Origin: an uncultured Lachnospiraceae bacterium
Lineage (GTDB): Bacteria > Bacillota > Clostridia > Lachnospirales > Lachnospiraceae
Length of the DNA stretch: 55,141 nucleotides
Assembly (NCBI GenBank): GCA_902779505.1
Contig: CACZBZ010000032.1
Location: 1 to 55,141, forward strand
Direction of reading: 5' to 3'
Shown: in pieces, positions 22,348 through 31,524 of the stretch
Numbering within the stretch: position 1 is the first letter of the stretch
Layout: each line of letters opens with the position of its first letter
Translations under genes and position numbers: made by a program
Notes under the pieces: model-generated
The model's database searches: none
What the model was told of the DNA's origin: nothing
Seen by the model: the letters and a program-made list of their open reading frames with translations, nothing else

Positions 22348-23467
22348 ACAAATGTTGAATGAATCATTCAAAACAATCCATACAGGAGAGGTAGTTGAAG
22401 GCACTGTTATCGATGTAAAGCCGGATGAGATTATCCTTAACATTGGCTACAAGTCAGACGGTATTCTCAGCAGAAGCGAATATACTAACGAGAGCAACGT
22501 TGATCTTACTACCGTTGCCAAAGTTGGAGATAAAATGGAAGTCAAGGTATTGAAGGTTAACGACGGTGAAGGTCAGGTTATCCTTACATACAAGAGACTT
22601 GCGGCAGAGAAAGGCAACAAGAGAATTGAAGATGCCTTTAACAATCAGGAAGTTCTTAAAGCAAAAGTTACTCAGGTACTTGACGGTGGTATTTGCGTAG
22701 TAGTTGATGAAGTCAGAATCTTCATCCCCGCATCACTTGTATCTGATACATATGAGAAAGATCTCTCAAAGTACAACGGAGAAGAGATCGAGTTTGTTGT
22801 TACTGAGTACAATCCCAAGAGACGTCGTTACATAGGTAACAGACGTATGCTTCTTACAGCAGAGAGAGATAAGGCTCAGAAGGAACTCTTTGACAAGATC
22901 AAAGTTGGCGATGTAATCGAAGGTGTTGCAAAGAACGTTACAGACTTCGGTGCATTCATCGATCTTGGCGGAGCAGACGGACTTCTTCACATCTCAGAGA
23001 TGAGCTGGGGAAGAGTTGAGAATCCCAAGAAGGTTATTAAGCCCGGCGATAAAGTTAAGGCTTTCATCAAAGATATTCAGGGTAACAAGATCGCACTTTC
23101 TTGCAAGTTCGATGATGAGAACCCTTGGAAGGATGCAGAGACAAAGTTCGCTGTCGGCAACATAGTAACAGGTAAGGTTGCTCGTATGACAGACTTCGGT
23201 GCATTTGTTGAGCTTGAGAAGGGTGTAGACGCACTTCTTCATGTATCTCAGATCTCTAAGGATCACATTGAGAAGCCCAGCGATGTTCTTAAGGTTGGCG
23301 ATGAAGTAACAGCTAAGATCACAGACTTCAGTCTTGCAGACAAGAAGATCAGCTTGAGCATCAAGGCAACTCTTGAGCCCGATGAAGCTGAGAAGGCTGC
23401 AGAAGAAGATGCTGATGAAGTATCAGTAAATATCGACGAAGTTATCGCTAACGAAGAAGCTGAATAA
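22328..23467 (+). CDS. S1 RNA-binding domain protein (ribosomal protein S1-like)
   Basis: A 379-residue protein started at ATG 22328 because GAGGAGG ends 8-9 bp upstream inside ispH; an in-frame start at 22262 has no such site. Four S1 domains lie at about 15-85, 100-170, 190-260 and 275-345; DFGAFIDLGGADGLLHISEM and DFGAFVELEKGVDALLHVSQ are the best conserved. The tail is acidic (KAAEEDADEV). S1 proteins help mRNA binding or act in RNA turnover; Firmicute S1-like proteins are less tied to translation than the E. coli one. Confidence 0.94.
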   Translation: MSEMSFEQMLNESFKTIHTGEVVEGTVIDVKPDEIILNIGYKSDGILSRSEYTNESNVDLTTVAKVGDKMEVKVLKVNDGEGQVILTYKRLAAEKGNKRIEDAFNNQEVLKAKVTQVLDGGICVVVDEVRIFIPASLVSDTYEKDLSKYNGEEIEFVVTEYNPKRRRYIGNRRMLLTAERDKAQKELFDKIKVGDVIEGVAKNVTDFGAFIDLGGADGLLHISEMSWGRVENPKKVIKPGDKVKAFIKDIQGNKIALSCKFDDENPWKDAETKFAVGNIVTGKVARMTDFGAFVELEKGVDALLHVSQISKDHIEKPSDVLKVGDEVTAKITDFSLADKKISLSIKATLEPDEAEKAAEEDADEVSVNIDEVIANEEAE

Positions 23468-23514
23468 TTCATTTTCTGAACAGAGATTAAAATAGTTGTT
23501 GTGGAGGGATCAAT

Positions 23515-24288
23515 ATGGCATACGGATATCCGGAGTTTATGAAGGACATTTTCCTTCTCACCAAGATTGACCTTACTTTTTACAAAGAAGCTCAGATGAA
23601 GAGAAGGATCGATGCACTTATAGCCAAGGAGAAATTCCCCGGTTATAAAGAGTTTGTAGATGCTCTTAAGGCTGACAGTAAGAAGCTCAGCGAGTTCGTT
23701 GAGTATATGACTATCAACGTTTCTGAATTTTACAGAAACCCCGAGCAGTGGAAGATAATGACTGAGAAGATCTTCCCCGAGCTTATAGATAAGTTTGGCA
23801 AGAACCTCAAGATTTGGAGTGCTGCATGTTCAACAGGTGATGAACCTTATTCACTTGTTATGGCACTTTCAGAGTTCGTTCCGCTGAATCAGATTCGTAT
23901 TGTTGCAACAGACATCAGTGATGAGGTTGTTGGTAAGGCTAAGATTGGTCTTTATTCCGAGAAGAGTATTGCCCATGTGCCGGATAAGTACAAGAAGGAG
24001 TATTTCACACAGAACGGACCTTTCTACCAGATATCTGACAAGATCAAGAACTGTGTTACTTTCAAGAAGCACAACCTTCTTAAGGATGATTTCTTTAAGG
24101 AGCAGCATCTGATTGTATGCCGTAATGTTCTTATCTACTTTACAGAGGATGCTAAGGACGAGATTTTCGAGAAGTATTATGATTCTTTGGCAGACGGAGG
24201 TGTGCTCTTCATAGGAAGTACCGAGCAGATCCTCAAATACAGACAGATAGGATATAAGAAGTTGGATTCTTTCTTCTATCAGAGATAA
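23515..24288 (+). CDS. cheR: CheR-type chemoreceptor methyltransferase
   Basis: A 257-residue protein with a small helical N-terminal domain (about 1-75) and a SAM-dependent methyltransferase domain. IWSAACSTGDEPYSLVMALS binds SAM; CRNVLIYF and FIGSTEQIL are conserved CheR motifs; VSEFYRNPEQW matches the receptor-side region. It methylates glutamates on chemoreceptors. GGAGG lies 8 bp before the ATG. No receptor gene is in the window, so the target is elsewhere. Confidence 0.95.
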   Translation: MAYGYPEFMKDIFLLTKIDLTFYKEAQMKRRIDALIAKEKFPGYKEFVDALKADSKKLSEFVEYMTINVSEFYRNPEQWKIMTEKIFPELIDKFGKNLKIWSAACSTGDEPYSLVMALSEFVPLNQIRIVATDISDEVVGKAKIGLYSEKSIAHVPDKYKKEYFTQNGPFYQISDKIKNCVTFKKHNLLKDDFFKEQHLIVCRNVLIYFTEDAKDEIFEKYYDSLADGGVLFIGSTEQILKYRQIGYKKLDSFFYQR

Positions 24289-24298
24289 TTGAGATTAT

Positions 24299-24329
24299 AA
24301 AAGCCACAGTTTTCACTGTGGCTTTTTTT
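24299..24329. terminator. Bidirectional terminator between cheR and the exonuclease gene
   Basis: AAAAGCCACAGT (24299-24310) and ACTGTGGCTTTT (24315-24326) form a 12-bp stem with a TTTC loop and T-runs readable on both strands. Confidence 0.93.
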
Positions 24330-25455
24330 ATTTGTTTCTCATCATCATATCTAAGATGTGCTTTGCATAGTCGATGAAAGAAGATTTGTTCTTTTTGAAT
24401 TCGTCGTTTAATTCGAAGAACATTGACTTTGTCTCATAATCTCTCTTGAAGAAGGGATTGAATAAAGGCCCCCACTCGGGAAGATAAGAGCTTTTCTTTC
24501 TGGTATAGCAGGTGGCTGCCGTAGCCTGTGTTCTGAATTCCTTGTCTACGTAGATGGATACAGACTTGTGTACGGCCATATCTTCCTCGGGAAGATAATA
24601 ATAATCCTTGTATCCTTCGTAGAAGTATTTCATCTCTTCATCATATACAGGCACCTTCAGGCTGGCTTCGCTGCCTCTTGCTGTAAGAATGCATTCGTTG
24701 GCATTATAAGAAAGGGGCTTTGGAAGAGGAGATGAAAGAGTGAGGTTGATAAGCAACTCCCTGCTCTTTAATCCGTTCACATCCTTGTAGGTGTTAATCT
24801 GTACTTTACCGACCTTAATATTGTCTCCGCTTAAGAAATCGCTGTAAGCGAGGATGGGCAATATTGAAAGCATACCTGTTACGTCCTCGTAATTGTGAGT
24901 AACAAGAAGTTTCAAAGCCTTGCGGTCGGCGCTTTTTACATATTCTTTGTAGACATTGACAAGCTGTCCGCCGGAATATTGGTCCTCACGGTCGATTCCC
25001 AGATATTCTTCAACGGCTTTCTGTTTGCAGGAACCCAGTCTGAGTATATTTTTAAAGGGCTGGATTCTTCTGTAGATATCTATGCCTTTGAATTCGCTGT
25101 AGTTGAATTCCAATCCGTTGGCCTCACATCTTGCCTGAATAAAGGGCAGGTCAAAAGTGTTGCCGTTGAAATGAATCAACATCTCATAATTCTTAACCTC
25201 AGACAGGAAATCAACGAGTATTTCTTTCTCATCCGCAGCATTCTCGGCAAGCCACTGTGTAATGGTATAACCTTCGGGTTCTAAACCGCTTGCCTCCGTG
25301 TAATGTGCAGCTCCTATCATGTAGATGTAAGAGGAGCGGGGAGAGAGACCTGTTGTCTCAATGTCTAAGAAAAGAATCTTTTCTCTGGGACATATTTCCT
25401 CCAGATTGTATCCGATGTTTTTTTCATATAATTGATTAGTTTTTTTCATAGACAT
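24328..25455 (-). CDS. RNase H-like / DnaQ-type exonuclease domain protein (YprB family)
   Basis: A 375-residue protein transcribed leftward. FLDIETTGLSP, HFNGNTFDLPFIQ and THNYEDVTGM give the DEDD residues of a 3'-5' exonuclease fold (about 27-205). The C-terminal half (about 210-375) is family-specific and unassigned. YprB-like proteins are poorly characterised; a nucleic-acid role is likely but the substrate is unknown. The convergent terminator overlaps its last bases. Confidence 0.88.
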   Translation of the reverse strand: MSMKKTNQLYEKNIGYNLEEICPREKILFLDIETTGLSPRSSYIYMIGAAHYTEASGLEPEGYTITQWLAENAADEKEILVDFLSEVKNYEMLIHFNGNTFDLPFIQARCEANGLEFNYSEFKGIDIYRRIQPFKNILRLGSCKQKAVEEYLGIDREDQYSGGQLVNVYKEYVKSADRKALKLLVTHNYEDVTGMLSILPILAYSDFLSGDNIKVGKVQINTYKDVNGLKSRELLINLTLSSPLPKPLSYNANECILTARGSEASLKVPVYDEEMKYFYEGYKDYYYLPEEDMAVHKSVSIYVDKEFRTQATAATCYTRKKSSYLPEWGPLFNPFFKRDYETKSMFFELNDEFKKNKSSFIDYAKHILDMMMRNK

Positions 25456-25549
25456 ATCTTAACATATATATCTAAAAATCAGTAGTTTTTTGTATAAAAA
25501 AATAGTAAAATTGTACATAGGTGTATTGCTATAGAAAGGACGTATTTGT

Positions 25550-26869
25550 ATGTCTAAATTATCATTTACCGGAGGAATTCATCCTTATGACGGCAAAGCC
25601 TTAAGTATGGAACTTCCTATTCGGGACGTGTTGCCAAAGGGGGAACTTGTTTACCCGGTAAGCCAGCATATCGGCGCGCCGGCAGTGCCTGTTGTTAAAA
25701 AAGGCGACAGGGTATTAAGAGGTCAGCTCATTGCTGAAGCCGGAGGATTTGTATCCGCACCGGTCTATTCATCCGTATCCGGAACGGTTAAAGCCATTGA
25801 ACCGCGAAGGGTAGTCACAGGAGACAGTGTTGACAGTATCATCATCGAAAATGATGAGATGTATGAAGAAGTTCAGTACGATGCTGTGGACGACGTCTCA
25901 ACTCTCACCAAAGAAGAAATAATTGAAAGGGTTAAGAAGGCAGGTGTTGTCGGAATGGGCGGCGCAGGATTCCCTACGCATGTTAAGCTGTCGCCTAAGG
26001 ATCCGGGTGCCATTGAATATGTCATTGCCAACTGTGCCGAGTGTGAGCCTTATCTTACAAGTGATTACAGAAGAATGATTGAAGAGCCTGAGAAACTTGT
26101 GGAAGGCCTGAAGATCATGCTGATGCTCTTTGACAATGCCAAAGGTATTCTGGCGGTGGAAGACAATAAGCCCAAGGCCATTGCAAAGCTTAAGAGACTT
26201 ACAAAGAATGACCCTCATATACTTGTGAAGACATTGCAGACCAAGTATCCTCAGGGCGCTGAGAGACAGCTCATCTTTGCTACCACAAAGAGAGCCATCA
26301 ATTCAACAATGTTGCCGGCGGATGCGGGATGTATCGTTGATAACGTGGATACGGTTGTTGCAATATATAACGCAGTTAAGAACGGCAAGCCTCTCATGGA
26401 GAGAATAGTTACCGTTACCGGCGACTGCATTAGAAAGCCTCAGAATTTCCGTGTACATACAGGTATGATGTACAGCGAACTGATAGAAGAAGCAGGTGGA
26501 TTCAAGGTTGAACCCGAGAAGATAGTATCCGGCGGACCCATGATGGGCTTCGGACTGTTCGATCTCAATGTTCCCACCACCAAGACGGCTTCGGCTCTTC
26601 TCTGTATAGCAAAAGACGATGTTTCCAGAATGGAGACCACGGCCTGCATCAACTGCGGAAGATGTTTGGAAGTTTGTCCCGGAAGAGTAATGCCGAGAAA
26701 GCTTGCGGATCTGGCTGAAAAAGGCGATTTTGAAGAGTTTGAAAAATTCAACGGACTTGAGTGTTGCGAATGCGGCTGCTGTTCATATGTATGTCCCGCA
26801 AAACGACCTCTTACCCAGTCCATAAAATCAGCAAGAAAGATAGTTCTTGCCAATAAGAAGAAAAAATAG
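25550..26869 (+). CDS. rnfC: Rnf complex subunit C
   Basis: A 439-residue protein. Residues 1-100 form a barrel-hybrid domain (GGIHPYDGK at the start); GVVGMGGAGFPTHVKL binds FMN/NADH; two 4Fe-4S sites are CINCGRCLEVCP and CCECGCCSYVCP. RnfC docks NAD+/NADH at the cytoplasmic side of the Rnf ion pump, which couples ferredoxin oxidation to NAD+ reduction and Na+ or H+ export. First gene of the rnfCDGEAB operon, GAAAGGA upstream. Confidence 0.97.
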   Translation: MSKLSFTGGIHPYDGKALSMELPIRDVLPKGELVYPVSQHIGAPAVPVVKKGDRVLRGQLIAEAGGFVSAPVYSSVSGTVKAIEPRRVVTGDSVDSIIIENDEMYEEVQYDAVDDVSTLTKEEIIERVKKAGVVGMGGAGFPTHVKLSPKDPGAIEYVIANCAECEPYLTSDYRRMIEEPEKLVEGLKIMLMLFDNAKGILAVEDNKPKAIAKLKRLTKNDPHILVKTLQTKYPQGAERQLIFATTKRAINSTMLPADAGCIVDNVDTVVAIYNAVKNGKPLMERIVTVTGDCIRKPQNFRVHTGMMYSELIEEAGGFKVEPEKIVSGGPMMGFGLFDLNVPTTKTASALLCIAKDDVSRMETTACINCGRCLEVCPGRVMPRKLADLAEKGDFEEFEKFNGLECCECGCCSYVCPAKRPLTQSIKSARKIVLANKKKK

Positions 26870-26886
26870 AAAGGGAGATAAATCTA

Positions 26887-27822
26887 ATGAGCGATATGAT
26901 GAAAGTATCATCTAATCCGCATATACGTTCAAAGGTCAGTACGGACAAGATCATGCTGTGCGTAATCATTGCATTACTCCCTACGACTATTTTCGGTATA
27001 TGGAATTTCGGATGGTATTCTCTGGCACTGGTTGCTGTATCCATTGCATCCTGTGTCGCTTCGGAAGCTGTTTTTGAATTAATTCTTAAAAAGAAAGTTA
27101 CAATAGGGGACCTGTCAGCGGTTGTAACAGGACTTCTCCTTGGACTCAATCTTCCTCCCAAGGCTCCTCTTTGGATAGCTCTTATGGGAGGTATATTTGC
27201 CATCATCGTGGTAAAGATGCTTTTCGGCGGATTGGGCCAGAACTTTATGAACCCTGCTTTGGCAGCAAGATGTTTCCTGCTTATATCATTCCCTGCAATC
27301 ATGACCAATTTTGAAAGCGGAATCGATGCATACAGCGGGGCAACACCTCTTGCAAGAATCAATGCGGGTGAGACCGTGAACATTGTGGACATGGTCATCG
27401 GTAAGACGGGCGGTACCATCGGTGAGACATCGATGATAGCAATCGTTGCAGGTGCCTGTTTACTTATCCTTCTGGGAATCATTGATATGAAGATTCCGGG
27501 AGCTTACATCGTAACATTTGTAGTATTCATCGGACTCTTCGGAGGACATGGTTTTAACGGATATTATATCTCATCCGAGCTTGCAGCCGGCGGTCTTATG
27601 CTCGGTGCCTTCTTCATGGCTACCGATTATGTCACAAGACCCATCACTAAGTTCGGACAGATCTTATTCGGTATTCTTCTCGGTGTTTTAACGGGAATCT
27701 TCCGTGTGTTCGGTTCAGGAGAAGGCGTGTCATATGCAATTATCATAGGCAACCTCTTGGTACCTTTAATTGAAAAGGTTACCGCTCCCAAAGCTTTTGG
27801 AAAGGGAGGTGAGCGCTTATGA
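26887..27822 (+). CDS. rnfD: Rnf complex subunit D
   Basis: A 311-residue membrane protein with about nine segments. YSGATPLARI contains the threonine that receives covalent FMN from ApbE; NFMNPALAARCFLLISFP and FFMATDYVTRPIT are conserved. It is a core ion-translocating and electron-carrying subunit. It overlaps rnfG by 4 bp. Confidence 0.96.
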   Translation: MSDMMKVSSNPHIRSKVSTDKIMLCVIIALLPTTIFGIWNFGWYSLALVAVSIASCVASEAVFELILKKKVTIGDLSAVVTGLLLGLNLPPKAPLWIALMGGIFAIIVVKMLFGGLGQNFMNPALAARCFLLISFPAIMTNFESGIDAYSGATPLARINAGETVNIVDMVIGKTGGTIGETSMIAIVAGACLLILLGIIDMKIPGAYIVTFVVFIGLFGGHGFNGYYISSELAAGGLMLGAFFMATDYVTRPITKFGQILFGILLGVLTGIFRVFGSGEGVSYAIIIGNLLVPLIEKVTAPKAFGKGGERL

Positions 27823-28424
27823 AAGAAATGATCAAAAATGCGTCAATTCTTCTTGTAATCACTCTTGTAGCAGGATGCCTCCTGGGACTTGTTAATTACG
27901 CAACCAAGGATACCATCGAGCTCAGACAGACAGAGCAGAAGAATAAGGCTTATCAGGATGTATTCAGTGATGCCTCTACTTTCGAAGCTACTGAATTTAC
28001 TATCAGTGACAAGCTTTTGAATGATATGGCCGAAGCCGGATACGGCGGGGCTTCCATCGATGAAGTTATCGTTGCTAAGGATGCTTCAGGCAATGCATTG
28101 GGTAATGTATATACCGTAACCAGTCATGAAGGATACGGCGGCGATATCAGATTCACCGTAGGTATCAGAGAAGACGGTACGGTAAACGGAATCTCTCTTC
28201 TTGAGATCAACGAGACAGCAGGTCTCGGTATGAATGCGGAAAAGGTGCTTGTACCTCAGTTCGCTGCAAAGAAGGTAGATAATTTTGCATATACCAAGAC
28301 AGGTGCTGTATCCGAGAATGAAGTGGATGCCATCTCAGGTGCCACAATCACAACAAGAGCAATTACTAACGGTGTCAACATGAGCCTGTACTATTTTCAG
28401 CATGGAAACGGAGGCGAGAATTAA
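27819..28424 (+). CDS. rnfG: Rnf complex subunit G, covalent-FMN protein
   Basis: A 201-residue protein with one N-terminal membrane segment (about 8-27) and an outside FMN-binding domain. The C-terminal DAISGATITTRA holds the flavinylated threonine (SGATxT). EGYGGDIRFTVGI and ETAGLGMNA are usual RnfG blocks. It overlaps rnfE by 1 bp. Confidence 0.96.
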   Translation: MKEMIKNASILLVITLVAGCLLGLVNYATKDTIELRQTEQKNKAYQDVFSDASTFEATEFTISDKLLNDMAEAGYGGASIDEVIVAKDASGNALGNVYTVTSHEGYGGDIRFTVGIREDGTVNGISLLEINETAGLGMNAEKVLVPQFAAKKVDNFAYTKTGAVSENEVDAISGATITTRAITNGVNMSLYYFQHGNGGEN

Positions 28425-29152
28425 TGAATAAATGTTTTGAACGTCTCTTTAACGGTCTGGTAAAAGAAAACCCGACTCTGGTATTGATGCTTGGAATGTG
28501 TCCGACTCTTGCGGTTACGACATCGGCTATGAACGGTCTTGGAATGGGTCTTACAACCACAGTTGTACTTGCCCTGAGTAATGCCATTATTTCATCACTC
28601 AGAAAGGTTATTCCCGACAAGACACGTATTCCTGCATTTATTGTTATCATTGCATCTTTCGTTACCATGATGCAGCTTTTGCTTCAGGCATATCTGCCGG
28701 ATCTCTATACAGCTCTCGGTATTTATATACCTCTTATAGTTGTTAACTGTATCATCCTGGGACGTGCGGAAGCTTATGCTTATAAGAATCCTGTGTTGCC
28801 TTCATTTTTTGACGGACTTGGTATGGGACTTGGATTTACCATCGCTCTTACGGCAATCGGTCTTATCAGAGAATTCATAGGCGGATGCAGTGTGTTCGGT
28901 ATTGAACTGGGATGGTTCACTCCCGTGGGTATATTCAAGATGGCTCCCGGAGCTTTCTTCGTGCTTGCTCTGCTTACGGCCATTCAGAATGCTATCAAGA
29001 TAAGCGGAGAGAAGAAGGGCAAGGATATGTCCAAGATCCAGTCAGGCTGCGGTACGGATTGTATGAACTGTAATGTGGCAGGATGTAAGGATCGTAAGGA
29101 TGACTTGATTGAATTGGATGATCTTGAGGAGGATACAGATGGAAACAGTTAG
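28424..29152 (+). CDS. rnfE: Rnf complex subunit E with a cysteine-rich tail
   Basis: A 242-residue membrane protein of six segments (NPTLVLMLGMCPTLAVTTSA; GRAEAYAYKNP; GLGFTIALTAIG). It pairs with RnfA in the membrane core, which holds an iron-sulfur centre. The last 35 residues are unusual: SGCGTDCMNCNVAGCKDRK has four cysteines spaced C-x3-C-x2-C-x4-C, followed by an acidic end. The tail could hold metal or a cluster. It overlaps rnfA by 14 bp. Confidence 0.95.
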   Translation: MNKCFERLFNGLVKENPTLVLMLGMCPTLAVTTSAMNGLGMGLTTTVVLALSNAIISSLRKVIPDKTRIPAFIVIIASFVTMMQLLLQAYLPDLYTALGIYIPLIVVNCIILGRAEAYAYKNPVLPSFFDGLGMGLGFTIALTAIGLIREFIGGCSVFGIELGWFTPVGIFKMAPGAFFVLALLTAIQNAIKISGEKKGKDMSKIQSGCGTDCMNCNVAGCKDRKDDLIELDDLEEDTDGNS

Positions 29153-29619
29153 AAGTTTGTTAATTATTCTTGTTGGATCATCACTTGCAAGCAACGTTGT
29201 CCTGAGTCAGTTTTTAGGACTTTGTCCTTTCCTTGGTGTATCCAAGAAGATCAACACGGCTGCCGGAATGGGCGGTGCCGTAATATTTGTTATTACTCTT
29301 TCCAGTGCGGTTGCAGGAGTAATATATAAGTTCATATTGCAGCCTCTTAACCTGGAATACCTTCAGACTATAGTATTTATTCTGGTTATAGCAGCTCTGG
29401 TTCAGTTCGTTGAGATGTTCTTGAGAAAGTTCATCCCCGGCCTTTAACGGTTTTGCCACTGCGGTTGGTTTTACAATCTCAATCGTGCTGCTGGCCGGTA
29501 TCAGGGAAAAGATGGAGGACAATGACGTTCCCGCAGCCCTTAAGGGTATGCCTATCGTTCTTGTAACAGCAGGACTTATGGCTATTGCTTTCTGTGGCTT
29601 CGGAGGACTTAGTTTCTGA
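29139..29619 (+). pseudogene. rnfA: Rnf complex subunit A, interrupted by a missing block
   Basis: ATG 29139 (GAGGAGGA upstream) opens SLLIILVGSSLASNVVLSQF, FLGLCPFLGVSKK and four segments, and stops at 29447 after VEMFLRKFIPGL. From about 29441 another frame continues with NGFATAVGFTISIVLLAGIR and ends normally at TGA 29617-29619. Both halves are ordinary RnfA. The total is about 95 bp shorter than the usual 190-residue gene; the missing middle corresponds to the ALGIYLPLITTNC-type segment of relatives. A functional RnfA is essential for Rnf, so either this sequence lacks bases or the pump is dead. Confidence 0.88.
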
Positions 29620-29630
29620 TAGGAGAGGCT

Positions 29631-30383
29631 ATGATTACGAGTATTTTAATTGCTGCCGCGCTGATCGGCGGCGTGGGATTATTTGTGGGTCTGTTTCTCG
29701 GAATTGCAGGTATCAAATTTGCGGTTGAGACGGATCCTAAGGAAGAAGAAGTGCTGAATGCCCTTCCCGGCAACAATTGCGGCGGATGTGGTTTCGCCGG
29801 CTGTGCCGCTCTTGCTACGGCTATAGCAAAGGGTGAAGCTCCGGTTAATGCCTGTCCTGTAGGCGGTGAGCCCGTAGGCAAAGCAATCGGTGAGATAATG
29901 GGCATTGAAGCAGAGGAAAAAGAGAGAATGGTTGCCTTTGTTAAATGCCAGGGAGACTGTGACAAGGCCAAGACGGACTATGAATACACAGGTGCGGAAG
30001 ACTGTGCCATGTTATCATTTGTTCCTAACGGTGGTCCCAAGAGCTGTAATTACGGCTGTCTGGGCTACGGCAATTGTGTTAAGGCATGTCCTTTTGACGC
30101 AATACATGTTGTGAACGGTATTGCGGTAGTAGATAAGGAAGCATGTAAAGCCTGCGGTAAATGCGTGGCTGCATGTCCCAAGAATCTTATCGAACTGGTG
30201 CCTTACAAGGCTAATGTCTTCGTATCATGTAATTCTCAGGCCAAGGGCCCTGTTGCCATGAAAGCCTGCGATACAGCCTGCATAGGATGCGGAATATGTC
30301 AGAAGAACTGCGATTATGATAAGTGTATAGGATGTGGAAGTTGTGTAGAAAAATGTCCTAAGAAAGCGATTATCAAGTCTTAG
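29631..30383 (+). CDS. rnfB: Rnf complex subunit B, ferredoxin-like; one inter-cluster linker missing
   Basis: A 250-residue protein: one N-terminal membrane segment, an Fe-S domain with NNCGGCGFAGCAALATAI, then cysteine motifs YGCLGYGNCVKACPFDAI, ACKACGKCVAACP, ACIGCGICQKNC and CIGCGSCVEKCPKKAI. It takes electrons from ferredoxin. Only four residues (DYDK) lie between the last two cysteine motifs; relatives have about 18-20, including an AI-type stretch. The frame is kept, so the protein is made but the last two clusters could not pack normally. Confidence 0.94.
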   Translation: MITSILIAAALIGGVGLFVGLFLGIAGIKFAVETDPKEEEVLNALPGNNCGGCGFAGCAALATAIAKGEAPVNACPVGGEPVGKAIGEIMGIEAEEKERMVAFVKCQGDCDKAKTDYEYTGAEDCAMLSFVPNGGPKSCNYGCLGYGNCVKACPFDAIHVVNGIAVVDKEACKACGKCVAACPKNLIELVPYKANVFVSCNSQAKGPVAMKACDTACIGCGICQKNCDYDKCIGCGSCVEKCPKKAIIKS

Positions 30384-30400
30384 GTTTTTTGAGGAGTGTT

Positions 30401-31519
30401 ATGAGATTTGATGATGATTATGATGGAGACGGCAGTGGTCGTATATCCATTGTTATGATGTCTCTTATCGTATCATTCTTTATATTGGTGGTTTTGGGTG
30501 TTGTTGTGGCCGTCAATAAAAAGAGTAATAAGAGAAGCGATTCATATCAGGCTTATCTTGATTCTCAGAAGACTACGGTTGAAGAAGTTACAAGCGTAGC
30601 GATGGAGAGAAAGATTACGGCTGACGATCTTGATATATGGAATATGTATCCCAAGGAAAAGGAAAGTGAGAGACTTGATGATGTCCCTACACCTTCGCCT
30701 ATGCCTACCATATCAATGACACCTGAAGAATCTCAGGCAGCGCTTGATGAGAAGATGAACGACGGTAAACATACCAAGATCACTTATGCTGACGGTTCAT
30801 CTGAGTGGGTAACCATCAATGAAAAATGGGAAAAGAATACATATGACTTTACCAATCTGGTTGCCAGTGACGGTAAGCTGAAATATTTTGCCAACGGTAA
30901 AAAAGTATCTTTTGTGGGAATGGATGTTTCCAGATACCAGGGAGATATTGATTTTATTCAGGCAAAAGAGAGCGGTATTGATTTCGTAATGATAAGAGTG
31001 GGAGCGAGAGGTTATAAGACCGGAGAGCTTACTCTTGACGAATATTTCGCTCAGAATATTCAGAGGGCTACGGATGCGGGCCTGGATGTGGGTGTGTATT
31101 TTTATTCTCAGGCCATAACCGTGGAAGAGGCTGAAAAAGAAGCCGAGATGGTTCTTCAGAATATACAGAATTACAAGATTCTATATCCTGTAGCCATCGA
31201 TATGGAATATGTTGAAAATGATATGTCCAGAGTGGAGTCTCTTAAAAATGCCGACAGAACGAAAGTTACGGCCGCATTTTTAAATAAGATTCAGGCGGCG
31301 GGCTATAAGCCGATGATATATGGCAATAAGGAGTGGCTGCTTAAAAGGATAGATCTTGGAACATTCACAACCAGCAGCGTCTGGCTCAGTGATGAGGCAG
31401 ACATGCCTGATTATCCGTATCAGTTTGCTATGTGGCAATACACTACGGATGGTTCTGTTAAAGGGGTAACAGGTCCGGTTAACATGGATATTTGTTTTAT
31501 TGATTACAGGGCACAGTGA
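30401..31519 (+). CDS. Membrane-anchored GH25 muramidase
   Basis: A 372-residue protein started at ATG 30401 (GAGGAG upstream; frame opens at TTG 30389). One membrane segment at about 15-40, then a Ser/Thr/Pro linker (TPSPMPTIS) and a GH25 domain (about 175-370): GMDVSRYQGDIDF, VMIRVGARGYKTG, DVGVYFYSQAI, YPVAIDMEY and MWQYTTDG. The catalytic Asp/Glu pair is in DMEY. It should cut peptidoglycan at the cell surface. The gene overlaps or abuts the next one. Confidence 0.94.
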   Translation: MRFDDDYDGDGSGRISIVMMSLIVSFFILVVLGVVVAVNKKSNKRSDSYQAYLDSQKTTVEEVTSVAMERKITADDLDIWNMYPKEKESERLDDVPTPSPMPTISMTPEESQAALDEKMNDGKHTKITYADGSSEWVTINEKWEKNTYDFTNLVASDGKLKYFANGKKVSFVGMDVSRYQGDIDFIQAKESGIDFVMIRVGARGYKTGELTLDEYFAQNIQRATDAGLDVGVYFYSQAITVEEAEKEAEMVLQNIQNYKILYPVAIDMEYVENDMSRVESLKNADRTKVTAAFLNKIQAAGYKPMIYGNKEWLLKRIDLGTFTTSSVWLSDEADMPDYPYQFAMWQYTTDGSVKGVTGPVNMDICFIDYRAQ

Positions 31520-31524
31520 TTCTC

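Noticed and set aside
29139-29619. Programmed ribosomal frameshift in rnfA, also considered for citrate synthase and rpiR
   Set aside because: No slippery site was seen, and conserved residues are missing at each join, which a simple frameshift would not explain.
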